The notes beneath the pieces were generated by a model. The model was not told the DNA's origin. It saw nothing but the letters and a program-made list of their open reading frames with translations, and searched no databases. 64,000 bases of DNA from Methylobacterium fujisawaense (GTDB lineage: Bacteria > Pseudomonadota > Alphaproteobacteria > Rhizobiales > Beijerinckiaceae): positions 62,001 through 126,000 of the forward strand of contig NZ_JACJIM010000010.1 of assembly GCF_014138435.1 (NCBI RefSeq). Reading direction: 5' to 3'. Shown piece after piece: positions 33,821-42,361 of the stretch (positions are counted from its first letter, which is position 1; each line of letters begins with the position of its first letter). The position numbers were made by a program, and so were the translations under genes.

Positions 33821-34513
33821 GTGTTCGGTCTGACCCCGGAGGAGTGGACCGCCGTCGGCCTGAGCCTTCGGGTGGCGACGGTGGCGACGCTTGCGAGCCT
33901 CGTGCCCGGCCTCGCCGTGGCGTGGCTGCTGGCGCGGCGCCGCTTTCCCGGCCGCGCCCTGCTCGACGGGCTGGTCCACCTGCCGCTGATCCTCCCCCCG
34001 GTGGTCACCGGCTACCTGCTGCTGCTGGCCTTCGGCCGGCGCGGTCTGCTCGGCGCCCCCCTCGCCGAGATCGGCGTGGTGCTCTCCTTCCGCTGGACCG
34101 GAGCGGCGCTCGCCTGCGCGGTGATGGGGTTCCCGCTCATGGTGCGGGCGATGCGGCTGTCGATCGAGGCGGTCGACCGGCGGCTGGAGCAGGCGGCCGG
34201 GACGCTGGGGGCGAATCCCTTCGCGGTGTTCCTGACCATCACGCTGCCGCTCAGCCTGCCCGGTTGCCTCGCCGGGGCCGTGCTGGCCTTCGCCAAGGCG
34301 ATGGGCGAGTTCGGCGCGACCATCACGTTCGTGTCGAACATCCCCGGCGAGACCCAGACGCTGCCGTCGGCGATCTACACGCTGACGCAGGTGCCCGGCG
34401 GGGAGGGGCCTGCCCTGCGCCTCACCCTGATCTCGATCGCGCTGTCGGTCTCGGCCCTTCTGATCTCGGAAGTCCTCGCCACGCGGGCCGGTCGACGGCT
34501 GGGGGCGGGCTGA
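33821..34513 (+). CDS. modB: ModB (molybdate ABC transporter permease)
   Basis: 230 residues from GTG 33821. About five membrane spans; LPLILPPVVTGYLLLLAFGRRG is the ModB hallmark, and the EAA loop region reads EQAAGTLGANPFAVFLTITLPLSLPG. GEFGATITFVSNIPGETQTLPSAIY near the C-terminus is also highly typical. The permease for ModA-delivered molybdate. modC is separated from it by a gene on the opposite strand. Confidence 0.95.
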   Translation: MFGLTPEEWTAVGLSLRVATVATLASLVPGLAVAWLLARRRFPGRALLDGLVHLPLILPPVVTGYLLLLAFGRRGLLGAPLAEIGVVLSFRWTGAALACAVMGFPLMVRAMRLSIEAVDRRLEQAAGTLGANPFAVFLTITLPLSLPGCLAGAVLAFAKAMGEFGATITFVSNIPGETQTLPSAIYTLTQVPGGEGPALRLTLISIALSVSALLISEVLATRAGRRLGAG

Positions 34514-34543
34514 ATGGCCGCCGCCTCTAAGGGGGAGACCCGC

Positions 34544-35200
34544 TCAGGCATAGGCGTAGGGGCCGCCCTGCTGCAGCGCCCTCTGATAGGCCGGGCGGGT
34601 ATGGATGCGTGCGAGCCAATCCGTGACCTGCGGGCCCGTTCCCGTGCCGCGCGCCGCGAAAGCCTCCAGCGGGAAGCTCATCAGGATATCGGCCGCGGAG
34701 AAATCGGTGCCGCAGAAATACGGCCGGTCCGCGAGCTCCGCCTCCCAGAAGGCCGCATGCCGGCGCAGATCCGGATCGACGAAGCCCCGCAGCACCGTGT
34801 CGGCGATCCGGCGCACGAGGGGCCGCAGCAGCCAAGGGCTGCTCGGCGCCAGCCGACCGAAGACCAGCTTCAGCAGCAGCGGCGGCATCGCCGACCCTTC
34901 GGCGTAATGCGACCAGTAGACGTAGCGCCGCCGCGCCTCCGTCCCTGGTTCGGGCACGAGCCTCGCGCCGGCCAGCTCCGTGAGATAGGCGACGATGGCG
35001 CCGGTCTCGGCGACCACCGTCTCGCCGTCGGTGATCACCGGCGCCTTGCCGAGCGGGTGCACGGCCACGAGCTCGGGGGGCGCGCGCAGGGTCCGGGGAT
35101 CGCGGGCATAGCGCGTCACGCGATAGGGCAGGCCGAGTTCCTCCAGCAGCCAGAGCACGCGCTGCGACCGGCTGTTCTCGAGGTGATGGACCGTAATCAT
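34544..35200 (-). CDS. Glutathione S-transferase family protein
   Basis: 218 residues from ATG 35200. N-terminal thioredoxin-like domain (about 1-80) with VHHLENSRSQRVLWLLEELGLPY and the cis-Pro GKAPVI, then ETGAIVAYL where glutathione gamma-Glu is bound. All-alpha C-terminal domain with YFCGTDFSAADILMSFPLEA, the N-capping box (S/T-x-x-D) of GSTs. Cytoplasmic conjugation or thiol chemistry; substrate unknown. It lies antisense between modB and modC, splitting the mod operon, and shows no sign of foreign composition. Confidence 0.9.
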   Translation of the reverse strand: MITVHHLENSRSQRVLWLLEELGLPYRVTRYARDPRTLRAPPELVAVHPLGKAPVITDGETVVAETGAIVAYLTELAGARLVPEPGTEARRRYVYWSHYAEGSAMPPLLLKLVFGRLAPSSPWLLRPLVRRIADTVLRGFVDPDLRRHAAFWEAELADRPYFCGTDFSAADILMSFPLEAFAARGTGTGPQVTDWLARIHTRPAYQRALQQGGPYAYA

Positions 35201-35262
35201 CGCGGGCGAGTCCGGGCCGGCGCCGGAACGCGCCGCGGCCCCTGTTACCCGAGTCCCGCCGC

Positions 35263-36366
35263 GTGAGCATCCAGGTCGACGTCCAGATCCGGCGCGGCGC
35301 CTTCGCGCTCGAGGCCGCCTTCGAGGCCGGGCCGGGGCTCACCGCCCTGTTCGGGCGCTCGGGCTCGGGGAAGACCACGTTGATCGACCTGATCGCCGGC
35401 CTCGCCCGCCCGGATCGGGGCCGGATCACGGTCGGGGGGGCCCCATGGGTCGATACCGCGGCGGGACTGATCCTGCCGCCGCATCGGCGACAGGTCGGCG
35501 TGGTGTTCCAGGATGCGCGGCTGTTCCCGCATCTCAGCGTCCGGACCAACCTCGGCTACGGCCGCATCTTCGCCCGGCACCGTGCCGACCCGGTGGCCTT
35601 CGCGGCGGTGACGGGCATGCTCGGGATCGACCATCTCCTCGACCGGCGGCCTGCCGGGCTCTCGGGGGGTGAGCGCCAGCGGGTGGCGATCGGCCGGGCC
35701 CTCCTGGCCAGACCGCGCCTCCTGCTGATGGACGAGCCCCTCGCGGCCCTGGACGAGGCCCGCAAGGCCGAGATCCTCCCCTATATCGAGCGCCTGCGCG
35801 ACGAGGCCGGCATCCCGATCATCTATGTCAGCCACGCGGTGTCCGAGGTGGCACGGCTCGCCACCACGGTGATCGTGCTGGAATCCGGGCGCGTGGCCGC
35901 CGCCGGCCCCGCGGAAACGATCCTGCGCCGGGCCGATCTCGTCCCGATCCACGAGGCCGAAGCCGGCGCGCTGCTCGACATGGTCGTCGAGGCCGTCGAT
36001 GACGCCACCGGGCTCACGCGTCTGACGGGCGCTGCCGGGCGCCTGCTGGTGCCGGGGCTGTCGCGCCCACCCGGAACGCGGCTGCGCGTCCGAATTCCCG
36101 CCCGCGACGTGCTCGTCGCCACAGAGCGCCCTCGCGGGCTCAGCGCCCGCAACGTGCTGGCGGGCCGGATCTGCGGGCTCGCCCCGGCGGGAGCCGAGAC
36201 GGCGGTGGAGATCGATTGCAACGGCGCGCGCCTCGTGGCGCGCGTCACCGCCGCTGCCGTCCGCGAACTCGGGCTGGTGCCGGGGCGCGACGTTCATGCC
36301 ATTATCAAGAGCGCGGCCTTCGATCCCGCCGGCATCGGTCTGCTGCGGCCGCCGACGGCCATCTGA
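35263..36366 (+). CDS. modC: ModC (molybdate ABC transporter ATPase)
   Basis: 367 residues from GTG 35263. Walker A GRSGSGKTT near residue 32, VVFQDARLFPHLSV Q-loop (a ModC hallmark), signature LSGGERQRVAIGRALL, Walker B LLLMDEPLAALDE and switch YVSHAVSEVARL. The C-terminal ~75 residues form the mop/TOBE molybdate-binding domain (ARNVLAGRICGLAP; VTAAAVRELGLVPG). It powers ModB. The 62 bases between it and the divergent gst start must hold its promoter, since modB cannot read through without crossing gst. Confidence 0.95.
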   Translation: MSIQVDVQIRRGAFALEAAFEAGPGLTALFGRSGSGKTTLIDLIAGLARPDRGRITVGGAPWVDTAAGLILPPHRRQVGVVFQDARLFPHLSVRTNLGYGRIFARHRADPVAFAAVTGMLGIDHLLDRRPAGLSGGERQRVAIGRALLARPRLLLMDEPLAALDEARKAEILPYIERLRDEAGIPIIYVSHAVSEVARLATTVIVLESGRVAAAGPAETILRRADLVPIHEAEAGALLDMVVEAVDDATGLTRLTGAAGRLLVPGLSRPPGTRLRVRIPARDVLVATERPRGLSARNVLAGRICGLAPAGAETAVEIDCNGARLVARVTAAAVRELGLVPGRDVHAIIKSAAFDPAGIGLLRPPTAI

Positions 36367-36465
36367 GGCCGCCCCGGCGCGACGGCGTCGGCGCCGCACG
36401 CGGTGGCGCAGCGCGGTCCCCCCTGCCGGCGCCGCACCGGAGCGGCTGTTTTCGCCCAAAGGTTG

Positions 36466-36471
36466 TATAAT
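36466..36471 (+). promoter_or_regulatory. Perfect TATAAT -10 hexamer upstream of tadE-like gene
   Basis: TATAAT at 36466-36471 sits in an AT-rich patch (ttgtataatcgacgattaaaac) within very GC-rich surroundings, 94 bases before the ATG at 36560. No good -35 is seen 17 bases upstream. It probably drives the two-gene pilus-assembly-like operon. Confidence 0.45.
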
Positions 36472-36559
36472 CGACGATTAAAACAACCATTGGTTAGAAG
36501 ATCGGCGCCACCATAGGTCGTGCAGTCATCGGGCTGCGCGACCCGTGGAGGGCGATGCG

Positions 36560-37006
36560 ATGGACTTGCGGCGCTTGCGCCGGCGTGGCGCGCCGAAGGG
36601 GTGGACCTGCCGGCGGGGCAGCTCTGCGGTGGAGTTCGCCCTCGTGGCGCCCATGCTGCTCCTGCTGTTCGCCGGGATCGCGGTGTTCGGGATCTGTCTC
36701 GGCGCGGCCCACAACCTCCGCCAGATCGCCGCGGAGGCGGCACGCGCCTCCGTGGCGGGCGTCACCGATTCCGAGCGCGCCAGCCTCGCCCAGAAAATGG
36801 TGAACCAGAGCCTGAACGCCGGCGCGATGTTCCGGCCGGGCAGCATCGTCGTGCAGGTCGGGCCGGATCCCAGCGACGCCACGGTGTACACGGTCACCGT
36901 CACCCTCGACGCCACGACGCTGGGCATCAACGTCTTTTCCCGCCTGCTGCCGATGCTGCCGAGCGTGCTGCGCAGCACCGTCAGCGTTCGAAAGGGCGGC
37001 CTGTGA
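36560..37006 (+). CDS. TadE-family pilus assembly protein
   Basis: 148 residues from ATG 36560, with GGAGGG seven bases upstream. After a basic start the segment RRGSSAVEFALVAPMLLLLFAGIAVFGICL (residues about 18-47) is the TadE-like prepilin-type region: a Glu at position +5 after a Gly and one membrane span. The rest is a predicted extracytoplasmic domain of pseudopilin type. TadE-like proteins act as minor pseudopilins with Flp pili. Its end overlaps the next gene (GTGA). No flp, tadA or cpa genes are in this window, so this is an isolated pair. Confidence 0.85.
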   Translation: MDLRRLRRRGAPKGWTCRRGSSAVEFALVAPMLLLLFAGIAVFGICLGAAHNLRQIAAEAARASVAGVTDSERASLAQKMVNQSLNAGAMFRPGSIVVQVGPDPSDATVYTVTVTLDATTLGINVFSRLLPMLPSVLRSTVSVRKGGL

Positions 37007-38646
37007 CCGGGCCGCGCGCAGGCCGGGCACGGCCCTTCCGGGCGGCCCGGGGCGGCAACGTCGCGATCCTGGTCGCCCTCGGCAGCGCGATGCTGATGGG
37101 AGCGGGCGCGGTCGGGATCGACCTCGGCATGGTCTTCCAGGCGCGGCGCAAGGCACAGGGGGCGGTGGACATCGCCGCCATGCTGGCGGCCGTCGATCCG
37201 GCCCAGGCGGACACGGCGGCGCGGCGCTCCCTCGGCGACAACGGCTACGCCACGGCGACCGCCACGGTCAGCCCGGGCAGCTACGACGCCAGCGCGCCGG
37301 GAACCGCGCCCGGCAGCCGGTTCAAGGCCGGCGGCAGCCCGGCCAACGCCGTGCGGGTCGGTCTCTCGACTTCGGTCCCTGTGACCTTCGGCCGGGCGAT
37401 CGGCCTTCCGGCCGCGGTGCCCCTGCGGGTCACGGGCACCGCGGCGAGCGCGCAGTTCGCCGCCTTCACGATCGGTTCCGGCACCCTGCAACTCCAGGGC
37501 GGCATCGCCAACGCCCTGCTCGGCGCGCTTCTGGGCGCCAAGCTGTCGCTCAGCGTCAGCGACTACGACGCCCTGGCGAGCGCCCGCGTGGACGGTCTGC
37601 GGGTGCTCGACGCGCTCGGGGCGAGCCTCAACATGCAGGCGGCGAACTACACCGACATCGTCCAGGCGCAGGCCAGCGTCGGGCAGATGTTGATGGCGCT
37701 CCGGGTCGCCGCGCAGGACAATGGCAGCGTCGTCTCGGCCCTCTCGGGAATCCTCAACGCCCTGCCGAATGCCGGCAACCTCATCGCGATCGGCCAGGTG
37801 GACGGGCTGGGCGATGCCGCGGCGCTGGCGCCGCCCCGGGGCTTCGCCGGCCCCTCCCTCAACGTGCTGAACCTTCTGGGTGCCGCGGCCGCGCTGGCGA
37901 ACGGCCAGAACCAGGTGGCGGTCGATCTCGGGGCGACCATTCCGGGCCTGCTCGCGACCCGCTTGACCCTGGCGATCGGCGAGCGCAAGCGCAGCTCGGG
38001 CTGGGTCCGCCCGGGCAGCCCGAACGCCACCGTGCAGACCGCGCAGACCCGGCTGCTGATCGAGGCCACGGTCACGGCGCCCCTCGGACTCGGGAGCCTC
38101 ACCCTGCCGGTCTACGCCGAGGTGGCGCCTGCCCAGGCGACCCTGCGGGCGCTCACTTGCGCGGGGCCCAGCGGACGTCAGGTCACCCTCGACGCGCAGA
38201 CCGGGCTGGCGACCCTCGCGATCGCCGGCGTGCCGCGCACGGCGATCAACGGCGGCAGCACAGGTCCGGACCTCTCGCAACCGGCCCCCCTGATCGCCCT
38301 GCCGCTGATCACCGTCTCCGGCCGCGCGCTGGTGACACTGGGTACGGGCGCGCAGACCCTGACCTTCTCGGAGGCGGACATCGCCAACCACACCGTGCGC
38401 TCGGTCGCGTCGGGCAACCTGACCCAGTCGCTGACCGGCAGCCTGCTGCGCAACCTCACGCTGAACATCAACGGGATCGGCGTGGCTCCGCTGCTCCAGT
38501 CGGCCCTGACGACGACCCTGGGCGCCGTGGCGCCCGCGATCGACCTCGTGCTCGACAACGTGCTGCGCAGCCTCGGCCTGCGCCTCGGCTACGCCGATCT
38601 CGATGTCGACGGCACCCTCTGCAGCCAGGCCGTTCTGGTGCAGTGA
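37003..38646 (+). CDS. TadG-family protein (pilus/secretion associated)
   Basis: 547 residues from GTG 37003, translationally coupled to the tadE-like gene. The N-terminus ARGGNVAILVALGSAMLMGAG is a TadG/TadE-like membrane span, followed by QARRKAQGAVDIAAMLAA, the usual juxtamembrane helix. The remaining ~500 residues are Ala/Gly/Leu/Thr-rich and look extracytoplasmic; no von Willebrand A MIDAS motif (DxSxS) was found. Two Cys are near residue 385 and 540. Function inferred as surface or pilus assembly; specific role unknown. Confidence 0.8.
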   Translation: MTGPRAGRARPFRAARGGNVAILVALGSAMLMGAGAVGIDLGMVFQARRKAQGAVDIAAMLAAVDPAQADTAARRSLGDNGYATATATVSPGSYDASAPGTAPGSRFKAGGSPANAVRVGLSTSVPVTFGRAIGLPAAVPLRVTGTAASAQFAAFTIGSGTLQLQGGIANALLGALLGAKLSLSVSDYDALASARVDGLRVLDALGASLNMQAANYTDIVQAQASVGQMLMALRVAAQDNGSVVSALSGILNALPNAGNLIAIGQVDGLGDAAALAPPRGFAGPSLNVLNLLGAAAALANGQNQVAVDLGATIPGLLATRLTLAIGERKRSSGWVRPGSPNATVQTAQTRLLIEATVTAPLGLGSLTLPVYAEVAPAQATLRALTCAGPSGRQVTLDAQTGLATLAIAGVPRTAINGGSTGPDLSQPAPLIALPLITVSGRALVTLGTGAQTLTFSEADIANHTVRSVASGNLTQSLTGSLLRNLTLNINGIGVAPLLQSALTTTLGAVAPAIDLVLDNVLRSLGLRLGYADLDVDGTLCSQAVLVQ

Positions 38647-38662
38647 GCCGGGCCGGCCCGGC

Positions 38663-39253
38663 TCAGTGGCCGCGACCGCGCGCACCGGTCGTGGAAGCCT
38701 TGGCGATGTGCCGGCCGAGGTGCAGCAGCAGCATGTCGACGAGGAGCTGAAGCTCGGTATCCGCCACCCCTTCCAGGGCGTCGCGGCATTCGAGGGCCCG
38801 ATCCACCGCCTGCGTGAGCGCGTCCGCGGGCTCCGCCGCCACATCCGCGGGCGGCGACGCATCGGTCACGTCGATGATGATGCCGTGTCCGAGGCGCCGG
38901 CTCGACGCGCCCGCCGGAATGCGACCGCGATCGAGGATCCGGCGGACCTGGCCGGAGGGCGACAGCGTCCGGTACTCGGCCACGAACAGGCCGCCGCGCG
39001 CGCGCACCGCCTTGAACTGCCGCACCACGGCCGGCCGGTCCTCGGGATGAACGCAGGCCTTGGCGACCGAGAGCGGGAGCGGACGTCCGGCGAGCCCGGA
39101 ATCCCCGGCCAGAACGTCGGCGGCGCCGGCATCAAGGATGCACCGCTCGTCCCGCGGCGACCAGGACCACGCACCGATGATCCCGGACGCGTTCAGCGCG
39201 GCCGCGAGATCGACGGGCCGAGGACGGGGATCTTGGATCGCGTCGGCAATCAT
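38663..39253 (-). CDS. Single PAS-domain protein
   Basis: 196 residues from ATG 39253 (GGAG nine bases upstream). Residues ~17-130 fit a PAS fold of the PAS_3 type: SGIIGAWSWSPRDERCIL, ACVHPEDRPAVVRQF, and VAEYRTLSPSGQVRRILDRG, then GIIIDVT. The C-terminal ~65 residues are helical (LTQAVDRALECRDALEGVADTELQLLVDMLLLHLG). There is no kinase or output domain, so it may act as a sensor partner or adaptor. A perfect CtrA box lies 67 bases upstream of the start. It is convergent with the tadG-like gene. Confidence 0.75.
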   Translation of the reverse strand: MIADAIQDPRPRPVDLAAALNASGIIGAWSWSPRDERCILDAGAADVLAGDSGLAGRPLPLSVAKACVHPEDRPAVVRQFKAVRARGGLFVAEYRTLSPSGQVRRILDRGRIPAGASSRRLGHGIIIDVTDASPPADVAAEPADALTQAVDRALECRDALEGVADTELQLLVDMLLLHLGRHIAKASTTGARGRGH

Positions 39254-39319
39254 GGGCGATCTCCGATTCCGGCGTGCCGCATGCACGCATTCGCCGGAGA
39301 CATACAACCTTTGATAGAA

Positions 39320-39334
39320 TTAATGAGCAGTTAA
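39320..39334. promoter_or_regulatory. CtrA-type box upstream of the PAS gene
   Basis: TTAATGAGCAGTTAA is a perfect TTAA-N7-TTAA, 67 bases upstream of the PAS gene ATG (minus strand). It also lies downstream of the 35-residue membrane protein gene. In this GC-rich sequence a perfect match is unlikely by chance, but binding is inferred. Confidence 0.55.
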
Positions 39335-39463
39335 CTCAACCCATAGCGAGGCATCTATCCCGGTACGCGACTGAGCCTCCATCACGATTCTCTTTTCCCG
39401 GCAGCGGGTCCACTTCGTTGCGCTCGCCTAACGACCCGCCCAAGTTGCAATCCCGGCAGCACG

Positions 39464-39571
39464 TCAACCGAGTTGCGTGAGCAGCGTGAACGCGCCGAAA
39501 ATCAGAACCGCTCCCACCGAGGCGGCGAGCAGGATCAGCGCCGCGCGGGATTCCCGTATCTCCGGTGACAT
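39464..39571 (-). CDS. 35-residue single-span membrane protein
   Basis: From ATG 39571, with a near-perfect GGGAGGG five bases upstream, an in-frame open frame runs 35 residues to TGA 39464. A short polar N-terminus (SPEIRESR) is followed by one span of about 22 hydrophobic residues (ALILLAASVGAVLIFGAF) and TLLTQLG. No family recognised. The strong ribosome binding site and clean amphipathic layout argue it is real. It lies upstream of the PAS gene on the same strand with the CtrA box between them. Confidence 0.6.
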   Translation of the reverse strand: MSPEIRESRAALILLAASVGAVLIFGAFTLLTQLG

Positions 39572-39718
39572 GGCGCCCTCCCATCACGGCCCGTGTTGGT
39601 TCGCGGGCTGGTTGCGTCAAGAATCGCACCGATCGGTCGGTCTGTCGACGGTCGCCTGCGCCCAGACCCATCATCGCCCGCCATCCGGACAGCTCCGGAC
39701 GGCGGGGACCGCCGGGCG

Positions 39719-40879
39719 TCAGGCGGCGGTGCGCCGCTCCACCATCCGGGCGAGGAAGGCGCTGCCGATCGGGATGATCGAGTCGTCGAAGTTGTAGCCG
39801 GCATTGTGCAGGCCGGGACCCGGATTGGCGCCGAGCCAGACATAGGCGCCGGGCACCGCCATGGTCATGTCGGCGAAGTCCTCGCTGCCCATCTTCGGCA
39901 CGACGTTCGCCTCGACCTTGTCGGCGCCCAGCAGCTCGGTGGCGACCTCCGTGGCGGCGGCCGCCTGCTCGGGGGCGTTCTCCAACACGGAGAACACGTC
40001 CTGCAGGTCGACCGTGACCTCGGCGCCGTAGGCCGCGCCGAAGCCCGCCGCCAGCTCGCGCATGCGGGCGCCGGCGAGGGCCCGGATCTCCTTGTCGAAG
40101 GTGCGGATCGTGCCGGCGAGATGGGCCGTCTCCGGGATGACGTTGTAGGCGGAGCCCGCCTCGATCCGGGTGATCGACAGCACGATGGATTTCAGCGGAT
40201 CGGCGTTGCGCGACACGATCGACTGCAAGGCCTGGGCGAGGCCGGTGGCGATGATGATCGGGTCGACGCCCCGGTGCGGCTGGGCCGCGTGGATGCCCTT
40301 GCCGCGGATGTGGATGTCGAAGAAGTCCGCCGCCGCCATGATCGGCCCCGGCCGCAGCTTGATCATGCCGTGGCCGCCGCCCGGCTGGTTGTGCAGGCCG
40401 TAGATCTCGTCGCAGGGGAAGCGCTCGAACAGCCCGTCCTTCAGCATGGCCCGGGCGCCGCCGCGGCCCTCCTCGGCCGGTTGGAACACGAACACCGCGG
40501 TGCCGTCGAAGTCGCGGGTCTCGGCGAGGTAGCGCGCCGCGCCCAGCAGCATCGTGGTGTGGCCGTCATGGCCGCAGGCGTGCATCTTGCCGGCATAGGT
40601 CGAGCGATAGGGGAGGTTGGTCTCCTCCTCGATGGGCAGGGCGTCCATGTCGGCGCGCAGGCCGATCCGGCGGCCGTTGTCGGTGCGGCCCTTGAGCAGT
40701 CCCACCACGCCGGTGCCGCCAACGCCGCGATGCACCTCGCAGCCGAAGGTCTCGAGGAGGTCGGCGACGATGCCGGCGGTGCGCACCTCCTCGAAGCCGA
40801 GCTCCGGATGGGCGTGCAGGTCGCGGCGCAGGGCCGTCAGCTCGTCGGCATAGGTCTGGATACGGTCGATCGGGCTCAT
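39719..40879 (-). CDS. M20 family amidohydrolase (hippurate/N-acyl amino acid hydrolase type)
   Basis: 386 residues from ATG 40879. Zinc amidohydrolase of the M20D type: LRRDLHAHPELGFEE at the start, RADMDALPIEEETNLPY, the metal-binding KMHACGHDGHTTMLLGAARYL, FQPAEEGRGGARAML with the catalytic Glu, and GKGIHAAQPHRGVDPI in the lid domain. It cleaves N-acyl amino acids or similar amides in the cytoplasm. Substrate is not decided by sequence. It starts four bases after the stop of the upstream COG3146 gene, so the two form an operon. Confidence 0.92.
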   Translation of the reverse strand: MSPIDRIQTYADELTALRRDLHAHPELGFEEVRTAGIVADLLETFGCEVHRGVGGTGVVGLLKGRTDNGRRIGLRADMDALPIEEETNLPYRSTYAGKMHACGHDGHTTMLLGAARYLAETRDFDGTAVFVFQPAEEGRGGARAMLKDGLFERFPCDEIYGLHNQPGGGHGMIKLRPGPIMAAADFFDIHIRGKGIHAAQPHRGVDPIIIATGLAQALQSIVSRNADPLKSIVLSITRIEAGSAYNVIPETAHLAGTIRTFDKEIRALAGARMRELAAGFGAAYGAEVTVDLQDVFSVLENAPEQAAAATEVATELLGADKVEANVVPKMGSEDFADMTMAVPGAYVWLGANPGPGLHNAGYNFDDSIIPIGSAFLARMVERRTAA

Positions 40880-40882
40880 GTC

Positions 40883-42160
40883 TTACGGACTCTCGGGGGC
40901 TGACGTCTTGGAGGGCGAGGTTTCGGAAAGCGCAGCGCCGTCGCAGGCACCGCCCTCGTCCGTGCGCCGGAACGGCGTCAACGTGTCGAGGACGTCCACC
41001 GCCTCGGCGACGTGGGCGCGCTCCCGCTGCAAGTAATCGGCCACCGCGCGGCGCAGGGCCGGGTCGGCGATGTCGTGGGCCGAATGCATCAGGACCGGCC
41101 GGTAGCCGCGGGCGAGCTTGTGCTCGCCCTGCGCGCCCGCCTCGACCCGCTTCAGGCCTCGGGCAATCGCGAAGTCGATCGCCTGATAGTAGCAGATCTC
41201 GAAATGCAGGAAGGGGTGGTCCTCGATGCAGCCCCAGTTGCGCCCGTAGAGCGCCGTGTCGCCGATGAGGTTGATGGCCCCGGCGATGTAGGTGCCCGCG
41301 CGCTTGGCCATCACGAGGAGCACCCGGTCGGCCATGCGCTCGGACAGGAGCGAGAAGAAGCGGCGGTTGAGGTAGGGCCGTCCCCATTTCCGGGAGCCCG
41401 TGTCCATGTAGAAGGCGTAGAACGCGTCCCAATGGGCCTCGGTGATGTCCGCGCCGGTGAGGTGCTCCACGGTGATCCCGGGCGCGAGGGCGTCGCGGCG
41501 CTCCTTGCGGATGGTCTTGCGCTTGCGCGAGGCGAGGGCGGCCAGGAAGTCGTCGAAGGTGGCGTAGCCGTCGTTCTGCCAGTGGAACTGCTGGTCGGTG
41601 CGCTGCAGGAAGCCGGCGGCGCCGGCCCGCTCCCACTCCGCCTCGCGCATGAAGGTGACGTGGATCGAGGAGGCCTTGGTCTCGCCCCGCAGCGCCCGCA
41701 GGCCCGCGACGAGGCCGGCGGTGGCCTCGTCGGGATCGGCCCCCGGCGCGATCAGGAAGCGGGGGCCGGTCACCGGCGTGAACGGCACGCTGACTTGCAG
41801 CTTCGGGTAGTAGGCGCCGCCGGCCCGCTCATAGGCGTCGGCCCAGCCGTGATCGAACACGTACTCGCCCTGGCTGTGGGATTTCAGGTAGCAGGGCGCC
41901 ACGCCGAGGCGCTCGCCGTCGCGCTCGACCGAGATGTGGAGCGGCAGCCAGCCGGTCCTGCGGGAGACGCAGCCCGAATCCTCCAGCGCCGACAGGAAGG
42001 CGTGCGACAGGAAGGGATTGTGGGTCTCGTCGCCCGCCGCCAGCGTCTCGGCCGAGAAGGCGCAGGCATCCCAATCCGCGGCGCCGATCTCCTTCAATCC
42101 GGGAAGCGCCCGCACGGTGAGTGCGGCGGTCTCCGGCGTCGGCCCGGGTGCTTGCTTCAT
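40883..42160 (-). CDS. COG3146 (DUF482) acyltransferase-like protein
   Basis: 425 residues from ATG 42160; the open frame extends upstream but the first conserved region follows this start. Typical segments are NPFLSHAFLSALEDSGC, GWLPLHISVERDG, YLKSHSQGEYVFDHGWADAYERAGG, YYPKLQVSVPFTPVTG and RNWGCIEDHPFLHFEICYYQAIDFAI, diagnostic for this family, which has a duplicated GNAT/FemAB-like fold. Some relatives are annotated as peptidoglycan biosynthesis proteins, but function is unproven. It leads the operon with the M20 hydrolase. Confidence 0.85.
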   Translation of the reverse strand: MKQAPGPTPETAALTVRALPGLKEIGAADWDACAFSAETLAAGDETHNPFLSHAFLSALEDSGCVSRRTGWLPLHISVERDGERLGVAPCYLKSHSQGEYVFDHGWADAYERAGGAYYPKLQVSVPFTPVTGPRFLIAPGADPDEATAGLVAGLRALRGETKASSIHVTFMREAEWERAGAAGFLQRTDQQFHWQNDGYATFDDFLAALASRKRKTIRKERRDALAPGITVEHLTGADITEAHWDAFYAFYMDTGSRKWGRPYLNRRFFSLLSERMADRVLLVMAKRAGTYIAGAINLIGDTALYGRNWGCIEDHPFLHFEICYYQAIDFAIARGLKRVEAGAQGEHKLARGYRPVLMHSAHDIADPALRRAVADYLQRERAHVAEAVDVLDTLTPFRRTDEGGACDGAALSETSPSKTSAPESP

Positions 42161-42247
42161 GGGCCGGAATCTAGCCTGTGCCCCGCAGGGAGCAAGCGGG
42201 CGGATGCGCACGGCAGCCATGGCTGCCTTGTCAGATGGCCGCCGCCG

Positions 42248-42361
42248 TCACCCGCTGCGCGCGCCGGACCCGCCGTCGCGCGCTTCCTCGACGGCTTGCT
42301 CGACGGCGCGGAAACGGGCCTGAGACCCGAACGGGACGCCGCCGTCGCGGCCCGCGCTCAC
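42248..42361 (-). CDS. Possible 37-residue protein coupled to the LprI-like gene
   Basis: GTG 42361 overlaps the stop of the LprI-like gene as GTGA, and the frame runs 37 residues (SAGRDGGVPFGSQARFRAV then EQAVEEARDGGSG) to TGA 42248. The overlap is the only strong support; the composition is Gly/Arg/Ala-rich and helical in the middle. No family recognised. It may be spurious. Confidence 0.25.
   Translation of the reverse strand: MSAGRDGGVPFGSQARFRAVEQAVEEARDGGSGARSG

Noticed and set aside
39336..39674. 112-codon minus-strand frame covering the CtrA box and the small membrane protein
   Set aside because: No ribosome binding site, shadow-like composition, and it would overlap the better-supported 35-residue gene in another frame.
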